From Nocardioides sp. Root140 (GTDB taxonomy: Bacteria; Actinomycetota; Actinomycetes; Propionibacteriales; Nocardioidaceae), in assembly GCF_001426745.1 (NCBI RefSeq), contig NZ_LMFI01000010.1:1474652-1538651 (forward strand): a stretch of DNA of 64,000 nt, in the 5' to 3' direction. The translations under genes were made by a program, and so were the position numbers. Within the stretch, counting starts at the first letter, position 1, and the number at the start of each line of letters is the position of its first letter. The notes beneath the pieces are model-generated. The model was not told the DNA's origin. It did no database searches and saw only the letters and a program-made list of their open reading frames with translations. Positions 36,665 to 45,761 of the stretch are shown here, piece after piece.

Positions 36665-37579
36665 GTGTGCTACCGGCACACGGGGAGGGAGGCGTACATC
36701 AAGTGTCAGCGCTGCGAGCGCCCGATCTGCCCGGACTGCATGATCCCGGCATCGGTCGGCTTCCAGTGCCCCGAGTGCGTGCACCGGGGATCCAAGGAGA
36801 CCCGCAGCGGGCGTACGCCGTACGGCGGCTCGCAGTCGGGGAACCCCGGGCTGACCTCGATGGTGCTGATCGGGCTCAACGCCCTGGTCTTCCTGCTGAT
36901 CCGGGCCACCGGCGGTCACGACAGCGAATGGGTGGCGCGACTGGCCCTGACCCCGCTGGGCAGGTGCCTGGCCCCCGACCAGCCAGGGTCGTACTACCCC
37001 GGGCTCGATTCGGAATACGCGTGCGAGACGGCCAACCGTTCCGGGCAGGCGACCGAGTGGGCGGGCGGCGTCGCGGGCGGCGACGCGTGGCAGCTGGTCA
37101 CCAGCATGTTCTCGCACGTCGACATCCTGCACATCGCCTTCAACCTCCTCGCGCTGTGGTTCCTCGGCCCCGAGCTCGAGCGACTCGTCGGCCGGACCCG
37201 CTTCCTGGCCGTCTACCTGGTCTCCGGACTGGCCGGGTCCGCGGCGGTCTACTGGCTCAGCGACACCGGCAGCCAGACCCTCGGCGCCTCCGGTGCGATC
37301 TTCGGCCTGATGGGTGCCCTGCTCGTGGTCGGCCTCAAGGCCGGCGGCAACGTCAGCCAGCTGCTGGTCTGGATCGGCCTCAACGTCTTCATCACCTTCT
37401 CCGGCGCCAACATCTCCTGGCAGGGCCACCTCGGTGGGTTCCTCGGCGGTGCCGCGCTCGCCGCGGTCCTGGCCTACGCGCCGAAGAACCGCCGGCCGCT
37501 CTGGCAGGCGCTCGGCGTCGGGTTGGTCCTGGTCGCCGTGCTCGGCATCATCGCCGCCCGCACCTCCGTCCTCGTCTAA
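36665..37579 (+). CDS. Rhomboid family intramembrane serine protease with N-terminal zinc-binding motif
   Basis: Cleaves membrane proteins within the bilayer. 304 residues: zinc-ribbon/B-box-like N terminus (CYRHTGREAYIKCQRCERPICPDCM...CPEC), then six or more membrane helices with HIAFNLLALWFLGPELE, catalytic Ser in TLGASGAIFGLMGAL (near 208) and His in QGHLGGFLGG (near 253). The GTG at 36665 has no ribosome site and cuts the usual start; the homologous opening (STPPESSVPV) is in frame from a CTG at 36635 that overlaps the ppiA stop (CTGA), which may be the true start. Substrates unknown. Confidence 0.92.
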   Translation: MCYRHTGREAYIKCQRCERPICPDCMIPASVGFQCPECVHRGSKETRSGRTPYGGSQSGNPGLTSMVLIGLNALVFLLIRATGGHDSEWVARLALTPLGRCLAPDQPGSYYPGLDSEYACETANRSGQATEWAGGVAGGDAWQLVTSMFSHVDILHIAFNLLALWFLGPELERLVGRTRFLAVYLVSGLAGSAAVYWLSDTGSQTLGASGAIFGLMGALLVVGLKAGGNVSQLLVWIGLNVFITFSGANISWQGHLGGFLGGAALAAVLAYAPKNRRPLWQALGVGLVLVAVLGIIAARTSVLV

Positions 37580-38103
37580 TTCCGCGGCGCTCGGCCTGGG
37601 GAGATCCGACGGGGCCGCGGCTGCGCGGGGGAACCGCGGGCGCTGCGGGGTCGCGTCGCTCGGGGGCCGCTCCTTGTGCCCGACCACCGCTGCCGGCGCC
37701 GCGGCCAAGCCCCTCGACGCCGCCCGCGGCTCCCCATTCCGCCACGCCTCGGCGCGTTCACGTGGGCATGGACCGGTCGCCGAAGACCAGGGATGTTCAC
37801 CTGGGCATACAGTTCAGCCGCGGCAGTGCCAAGATCACGCTCTGCGGACGCACCTGCGGCGTGAACTGTAGGTCGAAGTGAACAACCACGGGCGTACGGC
37901 GTACTTCGAGCCCCTCCATGCTCGGCGTGCGCCAGCTTGTGCACCGTGCCGCTCGCATCAAACTGGCTGCAAGGCTGTGCACCGAGAACAGGGCTCCGCC
38001 CACCCACCCTCACCGCCACCGAGACGAGTTATGCACACTGTGGATAACTCCTGTGGAGAACTTACAGGCGTGTGATTCCGCAGGTCAGCGGCCTGAAATG
38101 CCA
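37580..38103. other. Rhomboid-crgA gap: nested inverted repeat and DnaA-box pair
   Basis: More than 500 bases without a convincing gene. At 37795-37883 an inverted repeat has outer arm GTTCAC, a symmetric 7-base mismatch, inner arm TACAGTTCA plus GCCGC with one bulge. GTTCAC-TGGGCAT is repeated at 37777 and 37795. At 38029-38047 TTATGCACA and TGTGGATAA (perfect DnaA box) face each other one base apart, followed by TGTGGAGAA (38052). Confidence 0.65.
37795..37883. repeat. Nested inverted-repeat element in rhomboid-crgA gap
   Basis: 89 bases; same layout as 33752-33831, 23165-23222 and 49124-49216 but unrelated sequence. Confidence 0.65.
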
Positions 38104-38130
38104 ACAGGGCCGGTGGAGTACCGGCCCTGT
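38104..38130 (-). terminator. crgA terminator
   Basis: Perfect 11-base arms ACAGGGCCGGT / ACCGGCCCTGT with a 5-base loop, 20 bases past the crgA stop. Confidence 0.8.
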
Positions 38131-38149
38131 CGTGTGGTTGAGCTGCTGG

Positions 38150-38644
38150 TCATTCCCAGCGGGTGGCGAAGGTGAATCCGACGGCCATGAAGCCGATGCC
38201 GACGGCCAGGTTGAGCTGGCCGAGGTCGCCGAGCAGCCAGATCTCGCCCTCGGGGCGGTCGGCGAAGACGTAGAAGGTGCAGATCCAGATCAGGCCGATC
38301 AGGAAGCAGCCGAGCATGCCGACCACGACTCCGCGGCCGCGGCCCAGCGGGGTCTTGGGGTGCGCCGCGGCGATCAGGCCGATGAAGATCAGGCCGAACC
38401 CGACGGCCCAGTTCCAGTCCTTGAGCTTGTCCATGCTGGGGATCAACGTGTCGGGCTCGCCGCCCTTCGGCTTCGGGAACGCCTGGTCGAAGTCGCGCAG
38501 GTCGCGGACGTAGAGCGTCCAGATCACGACGTACGCGATGCCCGCGGCGATCAGCAGCACGGACAGCAGGAGCCTCACTGAAAAGATGGGTCCCTTGACC
38601 GCATCCGGATCAATGAGCTCGTGCTTGTCTTTGGACTTCGACAC
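38150..38644 (-). CDS. crgA: Cell division protein CrgA, duplicated form
   Basis: 164 residues, about twice the usual CrgA. The C-terminal half (VVVGMLGCFLIGLIWICTFYVF...LGDLGQLNLAVGIGFMAVGFTFATRW) is a normal CrgA two-helix hairpin with the TRW end. The N-terminal half repeats the same plan (SVRLLLSVLLIAAGIAYVVIW...LKDWNWAVGFGLIFIGLIAA), so four helices in all. CrgA recruits septal synthesis proteins in mycobacteria and Streptomyces. GTG 38644 chosen with GAGGAG upstream; an earlier ATG at 38737 would overlap DUF881's promoter space. Divergent from DUF881 (69 bp). Confidence 0.92.
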   Translation of the reverse strand: MSKSKDKHELIDPDAVKGPIFSVRLLLSVLLIAAGIAYVVIWTLYVRDLRDFDQAFPKPKGGEPDTLIPSMDKLKDWNWAVGFGLIFIGLIAAAHPKTPLGRGRGVVVGMLGCFLIGLIWICTFYVFADRPEGEIWLLGDLGQLNLAVGIGFMAVGFTFATRWE

Positions 38645-38713
38645 CGACTTCTCCTCTGCATGTTTCACCGGGTGCGTCTGGACTCCCGGGCGCACCGGGT
38701 TAGCGTAGTCGCC

Positions 38714-39463
38714 ATGACCCCGCCGACCCACGAGCACCGTGCCAAACGCGTCGCCTGGCGGCTGAGCACCCCTGCCGTGTTCGCGGCCGCCGGCGCGCTC
38801 TTCGTGGTCAGCGCGACCAGCAGCGGCGGCACCGACCTGCGTCCGGGGCGGGTCGAGGACCTGCCCTCACTGGTGCGCAGCGAGAGTCGCCAGTACGAAC
38901 AGCTCCAGGACAAGGCCCGCTCCCTCAACGACGACGTCGAGCGGCTCTCCGCGCGCGTCGACGACGACCAGGTACGTCGCACCCGGGCCGGGGCCAGGCG
39001 CCTGGAAGGACCGGCCGGGTTCAGCGCGGTCCACGGCGACGGCCTCACGGTGACGCTCTCCGACGGGCCCGACGAGCTGCGCGACGACGTCGACAACGTC
39101 AACGACCTGGTGGTGCACCAGCAGGACATCCAGGCGGTCGTGAACGCGATGTGGCGGGCCGGCGCCCGGGGCATCATGATCCAGGGCCAGCGCATCATCT
39201 CCACGACCGGCATCAAGTGCGCCGGCAACTCCGTGGAGCTGCAGGGCATCCCCTACCCGCAGCCCTACGTGATCACCGCGGTCGGTGACCCCGAGGCCAT
39301 GCAGGCGAGCATCGACGGCGACTACCGAGTCAACGTCTACCGCCAGTACGTCGAGGACGATCGCTTCCAGCTCGGCTGGGAGGTCCAGGACGAGCAGGGC
39401 ATCACGGTGCCGGCGTACGACGGCCTGCGCGGCCTGGAGTACGCCCAGCCACTGACCTCCTGA
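38714..39463 (+). CDS. DUF881 family protein
   Basis: 249 residues with one N-terminal helix (STPAVFAAAGALFVVSATSSGG), a coiled coil (YEQLQDKARSLNDDVERLSARVDDDQV, about 55-82) and the conserved DUF881 domain (GDGLTVTLSDGPDE, VVNAMWRAGARGIMIQGQRI, ITAVGDPEAMQ). Outside the membrane. DUF881 genes lie near crgA and pknB in actinobacteria; a division or envelope role is inferred, not shown. ATG 38714. Confidence 0.9.
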   Translation: MTPPTHEHRAKRVAWRLSTPAVFAAAGALFVVSATSSGGTDLRPGRVEDLPSLVRSESRQYEQLQDKARSLNDDVERLSARVDDDQVRRTRAGARRLEGPAGFSAVHGDGLTVTLSDGPDELRDDVDNVNDLVVHQQDIQAVVNAMWRAGARGIMIQGQRIISTTGIKCAGNSVELQGIPYPQPYVITAVGDPEAMQASIDGDYRVNVYRQYVEDDRFQLGWEVQDEQGITVPAYDGLRGLEYAQPLTS

Positions 39464-39473
39464 CCAACCCCCG

Positions 39474-41237
39474 TCAGGGAGTCGTCTCGTCGGTCGGGAG
39501 GCCCGTCGGCAGCTCCGTCGTCGTCGGTGTCTCGCTCGCCGTGGGTGTCTCGCTCGGCGCCTCGTAGGTGGAGACGGTGATCCGGATCTCGGTGCCCTGG
39601 TCGGCGGTGTCGCCCTTCGCGGTGCTCTGGTCGACCACCTCGCCCGGCTTGGCGTCGGACTCCTCGTCGGTCTCGTCGACGTACACCTTGAAGCCGGCGT
39701 CCTCGAGGGCCTTGGTGGCCTCCTCGCGAGTCTTGCCCACGACGTAGGGGACCTCCTCGGGGCCGTCGGAGACGAAGACCGTGACCGCGCTGCCGTAGCT
39801 CACCTTGGTGTCGGCGGCGGGGGTCTGGTCGACGACCTGGTTCTTGGGCTCGTCGGTGTCGCGCTCCTGGAAGGTCACCTTGAAGCCAGCGGTGGTCAGC
39901 TTCTCCTCGGCCTCCGCCCGGGTCAGGCCCAGCACGGTGGGCACCTGCAGGTCCGGCTTGCCCGTGGAGACCGTCACGGTCACCTCGCTGCCCGGGTCGA
40001 CGTCCGTGCCACCCTCGGGGTCGGTGTCGATGACCTTGCCCTCCGCGACGGTGTCGTGGGCGGCCTCCTCGATGACAGGCACGAGCTCCTCGGCCTTGAG
40101 GGCCTGCACAGCGCGGGCCTGGGTCATGCCGGCCACGTCGGGCACGGCGACCTGCTCGACCGGGTCGTCACTGTTGTTGTTGTACATCCAGATCCCTGCG
40201 GCGACCAGCGCCAGCAGGAGCACTCCGAGCAGGATCCACAGGCCGGTGCGCTTGGGCGGATCCTCGTCCTCGCGCACGGGGGCCGCGGCGGTCGACGTAC
40301 CGGGTCGGGGGCCGGCGGCCGGGAGCACGGTGGTGGCGCCGGCAACAGGGGCCGCTGCGGCGGCCGCCACCGACGGCGCCTGGACGGGACGGCCGGCCAG
40401 GTAGCGCTCGATGTCGGAGCGCATCGCGGCCGCGGACTGGTAGCGGTCCTCGAGGCGCTTGGCCAGCGCCTTCATCACGATCGCGTCGACCTCGGGGGTG
40501 AGCTCGGTGTCGTGGGTCGACGGAGGCTGCGCGGGCTCGCGGACGTGCTGGTAGGCCACCGCGACCGGAGACTCGCCGACGAACGGCGGGCGGCCGGTGA
40601 GGAGCTCGTAGAGCAGGCAGCCGGTGGAGTAGACGTCGGAGCGCGAGTCGACGGTCTCGCCGCGGGCCTGCTCGGGGGAGAGGTACTGGGCGGTGCCGAC
40701 GACGGCGGCGGTCTGGGTCATCGTGGACGACGCGTCGGACACCGCACGGGCGATGCCGAAGTCCATCACCTTCACGTCTCCGCCGGGCGTGAGCATCACG
40801 TTGGCCGGCTTGATGTCGCGGTGGATGATGCCCGCGCGGTGGCTGTAGTCCAGCGCCGAGAGCACGCCGGAGGTGATCTCCAGGGCCCGCTCGGGAAGGA
40901 TCTTGCGGCCCTCGCGGAGGATGTCGCGCAGGGTGCGGCCGGCGACGTACTCCATGACGATGTAGGGCTGGGCGACGCCGTCGTCGGACATCTCCTCGCC
41001 GGTGTCGTAGACCGCGACGATGGCCGGGTGGTTCAGCGAGGCCGACGACTGCGCCTCGCGGCGGAACCGGGCCTGGAAGGTGGCGTCGCTGGCGAGGTCG
41101 GTGCGCAGTCGCTTGACCGCCACCACGCGTCCGAGGCGGGAGTCGGTGCCCTTGCGCACCTCAGCCATGCCGCCACGCCCGAGCAACTCGCCGAGCTCGT
41201 AGCGGCCGCCGACCATCATCGGCTCCTCGTTCGTCAT
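39474..41237 (-). CDS. pknB: Ser/Thr protein kinase PknB with PASTA domains
   Basis: Transmembrane kinase that senses peptidoglycan fragments and lipid II and phosphorylates growth regulators. 587 residues: intact kinase with LLGRGGMAEV glycine loop, VAVKRL lysine (near 41), IHRDIKPANV and KVMDFGIA, and an activation loop with TMTQTAAVVGTAQYLSPEQA; juxtamembrane linker; helix WILLGVLLLALVAAGIWMY (near 332-350); three PASTA repeats (VPDVAGMTQARAVQAL, VPTVLGLTRAEAEEKL, VPYVVGKTREEATKAL; mycobacterial PknB has four); Thr/Pro-rich tail. Last gene of the fhaA-to-pknB cluster, 28 bases after pbpA. Confidence 0.97.
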   Translation of the reverse strand: MTNEEPMMVGGRYELGELLGRGGMAEVRKGTDSRLGRVVAVKRLRTDLASDATFQARFRREAQSSASLNHPAIVAVYDTGEEMSDDGVAQPYIVMEYVAGRTLRDILREGRKILPERALEITSGVLSALDYSHRAGIIHRDIKPANVMLTPGGDVKVMDFGIARAVSDASSTMTQTAAVVGTAQYLSPEQARGETVDSRSDVYSTGCLLYELLTGRPPFVGESPVAVAYQHVREPAQPPSTHDTELTPEVDAIVMKALAKRLEDRYQSAAAMRSDIERYLAGRPVQAPSVAAAAAAPVAGATTVLPAAGPRPGTSTAAAPVREDEDPPKRTGLWILLGVLLLALVAAGIWMYNNNSDDPVEQVAVPDVAGMTQARAVQALKAEELVPVIEEAAHDTVAEGKVIDTDPEGGTDVDPGSEVTVTVSTGKPDLQVPTVLGLTRAEAEEKLTTAGFKVTFQERDTDEPKNQVVDQTPAADTKVSYGSAVTVFVSDGPEEVPYVVGKTREEATKALEDAGFKVYVDETDEESDAKPGEVVDQSTAKGDTADQGTEIRITVSTYEAPSETPTASETPTTTELPTGLPTDETTP

Positions 41238-41265
41238 GTGCCCTTCTTCCTGTCCGAGGGGGTCA

Positions 41266-42741
41266 TCAGTCGATCACTGCTTCCATGACCGACTTGGCGA
41301 TCGGCCCGGCAAGCTTGCCGCCGGCGATCTCTGCGTTGCTGAGCTGCACCTTCTGCAGCATGACTGCCACGGCGACGTCCTTGCCGTCCTTCTTGGCATA
41401 GGAGACGAACCAGGCGTAGTCGTTGCAGGCGCTGCAGTTCTCCGCCGTACCGGTCTTGGCGCCGACTTCGGCGTCGGGGATCGCCGCGACACCGGCGGTG
41501 CCGTTCTCCACGACCGCGACCATCATCTTGCGGAGCTCGTTGGCGCTGTCGGAGCCCACGGCCTCGGACAGCTCCTCGGTCGACGTCTTGTCGAGCACGT
41601 CGAGATCGGGCGAGCGCACCTCGTCGACGAGGTAGGGCCGCATCACGACCCCGTCGTTGACGATGCCGGAGACGACCATCGCCATCTGCAGCGGCGTCGC
41701 CCGGACGTCCTGCTGGCCGATGCCGGACTTCGCGAGGAAGTCGTCGGAGATCTCCTCGGTCGGGAAGACGCTCTGGGCCTGGCCCTTGAGGTCCTCGAGC
41801 GAGGTGTCGTTGAAGCCGAACGCCTCGGCCTGGCGGCGCAGCTTGTCCTGGCCGAGCTCGTTGGCCAGCGCCAGGAACGTCGTGTTGCACGACTGCTCGA
41901 GCGCCTGGGTCATCGAGATCTTGTCGGTGCCACACGCGCGACCGCCGTTGCCGATGCTGGTGTTCGTGCCGGGCAGGCGGTACGACGGCCCGCCCGGGAC
42001 CATCGAGTCGGCGTCGTAGTCGCCGGTCTCGAGCGCGGCGGCCGCGGTGACCAGCTTGAACGTCGAGCCGGGCGGCAACGTGGTGCTGATCGCACGGTTG
42101 AGCTTGGGCTCGTCGGCACGGTCGTTGAGCTTCTTGTCCTCAACCTCGACACTCTCGAGGTCGTGGGAGGCCAGCTTGTTCGGGTTGAACGTCGGGGCCG
42201 AGACCATCGCCAGGATCTTGCCGGTGGACGGCTCGAGGGCGACCACCGCACCCTGCACGTCGTTGCCGAGCTCGGGGTTCTGGAACAGTCCGTCGAACGC
42301 GGCCTTCTGGGCGTCGGGGTCGAGGGTGAGCTCGACGGTGCCGCCCTTGGGGGAGGCGTTGTTGACCAGGTCGACCAGGCGCGAGACGAACAGGCGCGAG
42401 TCGTCTCCGGAGAGCACGGAGTTCTGGGTGTTCTCGATGCCCGACTGGGAGTAGAACGAGAACCAGCCGGTCACGTGGGCATACATGAACGGGTTGCTGT
42501 AGGTGCGCTGGAAGTCGTACTTGTCGTCGGACTCCTTGGACTCCGCGATCGCGTTGCGCCCGACCAGGATCGCCCCGCGCTCACGCGAGAACGCGGCCTC
42601 GATGACCCGCCGGTTCTCGGGGTGCTTGGAGGCGTCGTTGAGGTCGCCGGCCGCGACGTACTGGAGATAGGTGACGTTGGCCAGCAGCCCCAGGAACAGC
42701 AGCATGCAGAACATGGCCATGGTGCGGATCGGCTTGTTCAT
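41266..42741 (-). CDS. pbpA: Penicillin-binding protein (transpeptidase, PbpA type)
   Basis: 491 residues; class B PBP cross-linking peptidoglycan outside the membrane. N-terminal anchor (MFCMLLFLGLLANVTYLQYV), dimerisation domain, then transpeptidase motifs SxxK in TTLPPGSTFKLVT (near 225), SCN (near 280) and KTGTAEN (near 428). Overlaps rodA by 4 bases (ATGA), as expected for a RodA-PBP pair. Confidence 0.97.
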   Translation of the reverse strand: MNKPIRTMAMFCMLLFLGLLANVTYLQYVAAGDLNDASKHPENRRVIEAAFSRERGAILVGRNAIAESKESDDKYDFQRTYSNPFMYAHVTGWFSFYSQSGIENTQNSVLSGDDSRLFVSRLVDLVNNASPKGGTVELTLDPDAQKAAFDGLFQNPELGNDVQGAVVALEPSTGKILAMVSAPTFNPNKLASHDLESVEVEDKKLNDRADEPKLNRAISTTLPPGSTFKLVTAAAALETGDYDADSMVPGGPSYRLPGTNTSIGNGGRACGTDKISMTQALEQSCNTTFLALANELGQDKLRRQAEAFGFNDTSLEDLKGQAQSVFPTEEISDDFLAKSGIGQQDVRATPLQMAMVVSGIVNDGVVMRPYLVDEVRSPDLDVLDKTSTEELSEAVGSDSANELRKMMVAVVENGTAGVAAIPDAEVGAKTGTAENCSACNDYAWFVSYAKKDGKDVAVAVMLQKVQLSNAEIAGGKLAGPIAKSVMEAVID

Positions 42742-44120
42742 CGCAGGCTCACCACCTGGGTGGTCTCGGCGTCACTGGTCTCGTCGCTGTCCTGCGAGAG
42801 GTCGGGCACCGGGCGACGGGCCTGGTCGGAGATGCGCAGCAGCAGGGCGATGATCACCCAGTTCGCGACCAGCGACGAGCCGCCGTACGACAGGAACGGG
42901 GTGGTCAGGCCGGTCAGCGGGATGAGGCGGGTGACCCCGCCGATGACCACGAAGACCTGGAGGGCCAGCACGCAGGCCAGGCCGCAGGCCATCAGCTTGC
43001 CGAACGCGTCGCGGCAGACCAGGGCGGCGCGCAGGCCGCGCTCGACGATCAGGCCGTAGAGCACGATCACCGCCATCACACCGGTCAGTCCGAGCTCTTC
43101 GCCGATCGCGCCCATGATGAAGTCGGACTCGGCGAACGGGATGCGTGACGGACTGCCCTGGCCGAAGCCTCGCCCGAGCAACCCGCCCCAGGCCATGCCG
43201 AAGAGCGACTCCCCGATCTGGTTGCCGGAGCCGTAGAAGTCGTCGAAGGGGTGCAGCCAGGCGTCGACGCGCACCTGCACGTGGCTGAACGCCTTGTAGC
43301 CGAGGAACGCACCGGCCAGGAACATGCTGGCGCCGACGACCAGCCAGCCCGGTCGCTCGGTGGCGACGTAGAGCATGGTCAGGAAGATGCCGAAGAACAG
43401 CAGCGAGGAGCCGAGGTCGCGCTGGAAGACGAGGATGCAGAGGCTGAGCAGCCACATCATCAGGATCGGGCCGAGGTCGCGGCCGCGGGGCAGGTCGACG
43501 AACACGAGGCGGCGACCGGCCAGCGCCAGCGCGTCGCGGTGGAGCACGAGGTAGCCGGCGAACGCGACGACCAGCAGCACCTTGGCCACCTCGCCGGGCT
43601 GCATGCCGACGGGGCCGAGGTTGATCCAGATGCGGGCGCCGTTCTTCTGCACGCCGATGAACGGGAGCATCGGCATCAGGAGCAGCACGATCGCGGCGAG
43701 GCCGCTGGTGTAGGTGAAGCGCTGGAGCACGCGGTGGTCGCGCAGGAAGATCAGGGTCAGCGCGAACAGGCTGACTCCGATCGTCATCCAGACCAGCTGC
43801 TGGCGGGCGAAGGTCGTGCCGTCGGCGAGGTCGAGGCGGTGGATCACGGCCAGGCCGAGGCCGTTCAGGGCGGCCACGACCGGCAGCAGCACCGGGTCGG
43901 CGTACGGCGCGGTCAGCCGGACCACCACGTGGCAGGCGATGGTCAGAGCGGCCAGCCAGCCGCCGTACCCGATGATGTCGGCGGGCACCTCACCTTCGAC
44001 GCCGAGGCCGACGGCGGCGTACGCACCGATGCCCACGAAGAGCGCGAGGATGAGCAGGAAGAGCTCCGCGCCCCGGCGGCGCCGGTGCACGAACCCCAGG
44101 AAGCTGTTCTGCTGCGTCAT
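42738..44120 (-). CDS. rodA: Peptidoglycan glycosyltransferase RodA (FtsW/RodA/SpoVE)
   Basis: 460 residues, about 10 membrane helices; polymerises glycan strands with its partner PBP. Motifs: AVIHRLDLADGTTFARQQLVW, QPGEVAKVLLVVAFAGYL, FQRDLGSSLLFFGIFLTMLYV and GNQIGESLFGMAWGGLLGRGFGQG, and FIMGAIGEELGLTGV; SYGGSSLVANW near the end. I prefer the ATG at 44120 (GAGGCGG upstream) over the TTG at 44126. Part of the SEDS-PBP pair. Confidence 0.96.
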   Translation of the reverse strand: MTQQNSFLGFVHRRRRGAELFLLILALFVGIGAYAAVGLGVEGEVPADIIGYGGWLAALTIACHVVVRLTAPYADPVLLPVVAALNGLGLAVIHRLDLADGTTFARQQLVWMTIGVSLFALTLIFLRDHRVLQRFTYTSGLAAIVLLLMPMLPFIGVQKNGARIWINLGPVGMQPGEVAKVLLVVAFAGYLVLHRDALALAGRRLVFVDLPRGRDLGPILMMWLLSLCILVFQRDLGSSLLFFGIFLTMLYVATERPGWLVVGASMFLAGAFLGYKAFSHVQVRVDAWLHPFDDFYGSGNQIGESLFGMAWGGLLGRGFGQGSPSRIPFAESDFIMGAIGEELGLTGVMAVIVLYGLIVERGLRAALVCRDAFGKLMACGLACVLALQVFVVIGGVTRLIPLTGLTTPFLSYGGSSLVANWVIIALLLRISDQARRPVPDLSQDSDETSDAETTQVVSLR

Positions 44121-44131
44121 CGGCAACCGCC

Positions 44132-45757
44132 TCAGTCGCAGTCCGCGGCCGGGGCCGCCGAACCGCTGGTGGCGCCGACCCGGCTGGACAGCTCGACGAC
44201 GGTGTCGAGCGGGGACGTCGTGGCCGCGTTGAGCCTGGCCGTGTCGAGGATGGCGTTCTCCTCGGCCGGGCCGCCACCGGAGCGGAACGTGCCGGTGCTC
44301 GTGGCCGAGCTGGTGTCACTGGGGTCGGAGACTGCGCCGCCGGTGCCGCCCTGGGTGCCGCCTTCACCGCTCGGCGGCGTCGACTTCGGCGTCTTGGTCG
44401 GGTCGGGCGACGGCTCGGTGGACTCGTCCGACGGGCAGTCTGTCTGCGCCTCGCCGAGGTTCTCCAGGGTGCGACGCGCGTCGTCGAGGCTGTCGGAGTC
44501 GATGCCCTCGCGCACGGCCCGTGCGTCGATGTCGCGCAGCCGGTCGAGCGAGATGTCGGACTCCTCGTAGGGCCGGTTCATCTCGAGGCCGGGCAGGCTG
44601 GCGTCGACCCCGCGGAAGATCGTGACGTGACCGTCGTGCTCGCCGACGTAGTACTGGCGCTGGGTCCAGGCGTACGCCGCGCCGGCGGCCGCCCACAGCA
44701 GGCCGACCAGGATCGCGAGCACGCCCAGGCGCTTGAGCCATGCGAAGCGACGAGGGGGCCGTGGTGCGTAGCGGGCCAGCTCGGGGTCGATCGGGTCGTT
44801 GGGGATGGCGTGGCCGGGCGCGTCGACCGGGATCTCGGCCGGGACCGGCTCGAGCTCGCCGGTGTCGCCGGAGCGGTGGCCGCGGAACAGGCTGCCGGCC
44901 GTGCCGCGGGTGGCACGCCGGGGCAGGTCGGCGGCGGCACCGACGAGCAGCGGCACCTGGTCGTCGATCTCGGCCTTGGTCGGGCCGGCGCCCTCACCGG
45001 TCGCATCGGGCTCGACGACGTCGGCGACCAGGCAGGTCACGTTGTCGCTGCTGCCCGCCTCGAGGCTGGCGCGGACCAGCTCGACGACGGCGTAGTCGGG
45101 GGTGCCGGTGGAGAGGATGTCGGCGAGGTGGCTGTCGTCGAGCACGCCGCACGCGCCGTCACTGCACAGGAACAGCCGGTCGCCGGGCGCCAGGTCGACG
45201 AAGAAGAGGTCGGGCTCGGTCTCGTGTATCCCGTCGACGGCCTTGAGGATGAGGTTGCGGTGCGGGTGGACCCGCGACTCCTCCTCGGTGATGCGGCCCT
45301 CGTCGATCAGCGACTGGACGAACGTGTGGTCCTTGGTCAGCTGGCTCAGCGCACCCTCGCGGTAGAGGTAGGCGCGGCTGTCACCGACGTGGCCGATCGC
45401 CACCCGGTTGCCGTCGAAGAGTGCGACCGTGGCCGTCGTACTCGTGCCGTTGATGCTGGGGTCCTGCTCGACCAGCTCGCTGATGCGGTCGTGGGCCCGG
45501 TGCAGGGCACCGGCGACCAGGCCGAGCATGTCGTCGCCGGGACGCTCGTCGAGCTTGCGGAGCTGTTGTACGGCGGTCGCGGACGCGATGTCGCCACGTG
45601 CGGCGCCACCGACACCGTCACACACGGTCAGCACCCAGGGTCCGGCATAGCCGGAGTCCTGGTTGTCCTTGCGGACCCGGCCCACGTCGGAGAGCGCGGC
45701 GAAACGCAGCACCAACTCCGCGGTGGCCCCGGTCTCCGTGGTCGTCTCGTCGCCCAT
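44132..45757 (-). CDS. pstP: PP2C-type Ser/Thr phosphatase PstP
   Basis: Opposes PknB. 541 residues: PP2C domain to about 245 with metal-binding SDVGRVRKDNQDSGY, CDGVGGAARGDIAS, HVGDSRAYLYR and the CSDGACGVLDD and GSSDNVTC motifs; linker; helix LGVLAILVGLLWAAAGAAYAW (near 345-365); extracellular ~150-residue region with a Thr/Ser/Pro tail ending in Cys. Follows fhaB by 4 bases. Confidence 0.96.
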   Translation of the reverse strand: MGDETTTETGATAELVLRFAALSDVGRVRKDNQDSGYAGPWVLTVCDGVGGAARGDIASATAVQQLRKLDERPGDDMLGLVAGALHRAHDRISELVEQDPSINGTSTTATVALFDGNRVAIGHVGDSRAYLYREGALSQLTKDHTFVQSLIDEGRITEEESRVHPHRNLILKAVDGIHETEPDLFFVDLAPGDRLFLCSDGACGVLDDSHLADILSTGTPDYAVVELVRASLEAGSSDNVTCLVADVVEPDATGEGAGPTKAEIDDQVPLLVGAAADLPRRATRGTAGSLFRGHRSGDTGELEPVPAEIPVDAPGHAIPNDPIDPELARYAPRPPRRFAWLKRLGVLAILVGLLWAAAGAAYAWTQRQYYVGEHDGHVTIFRGVDASLPGLEMNRPYEESDISLDRLRDIDARAVREGIDSDSLDDARRTLENLGEAQTDCPSDESTEPSPDPTKTPKSTPPSGEGGTQGGTGGAVSDPSDTSSATSTGTFRSGGGPAEENAILDTARLNAATTSPLDTVVELSSRVGATSGSAAPAADCD

Positions 45758-45761
45758 GCGT

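Noticed and set aside
37314..37871. Possible small gene after the rhomboid gene
   Set aside because: Starts inside the rhomboid gene in another frame, Pro/Ala/Arg-rich, no ribosome site or domain.
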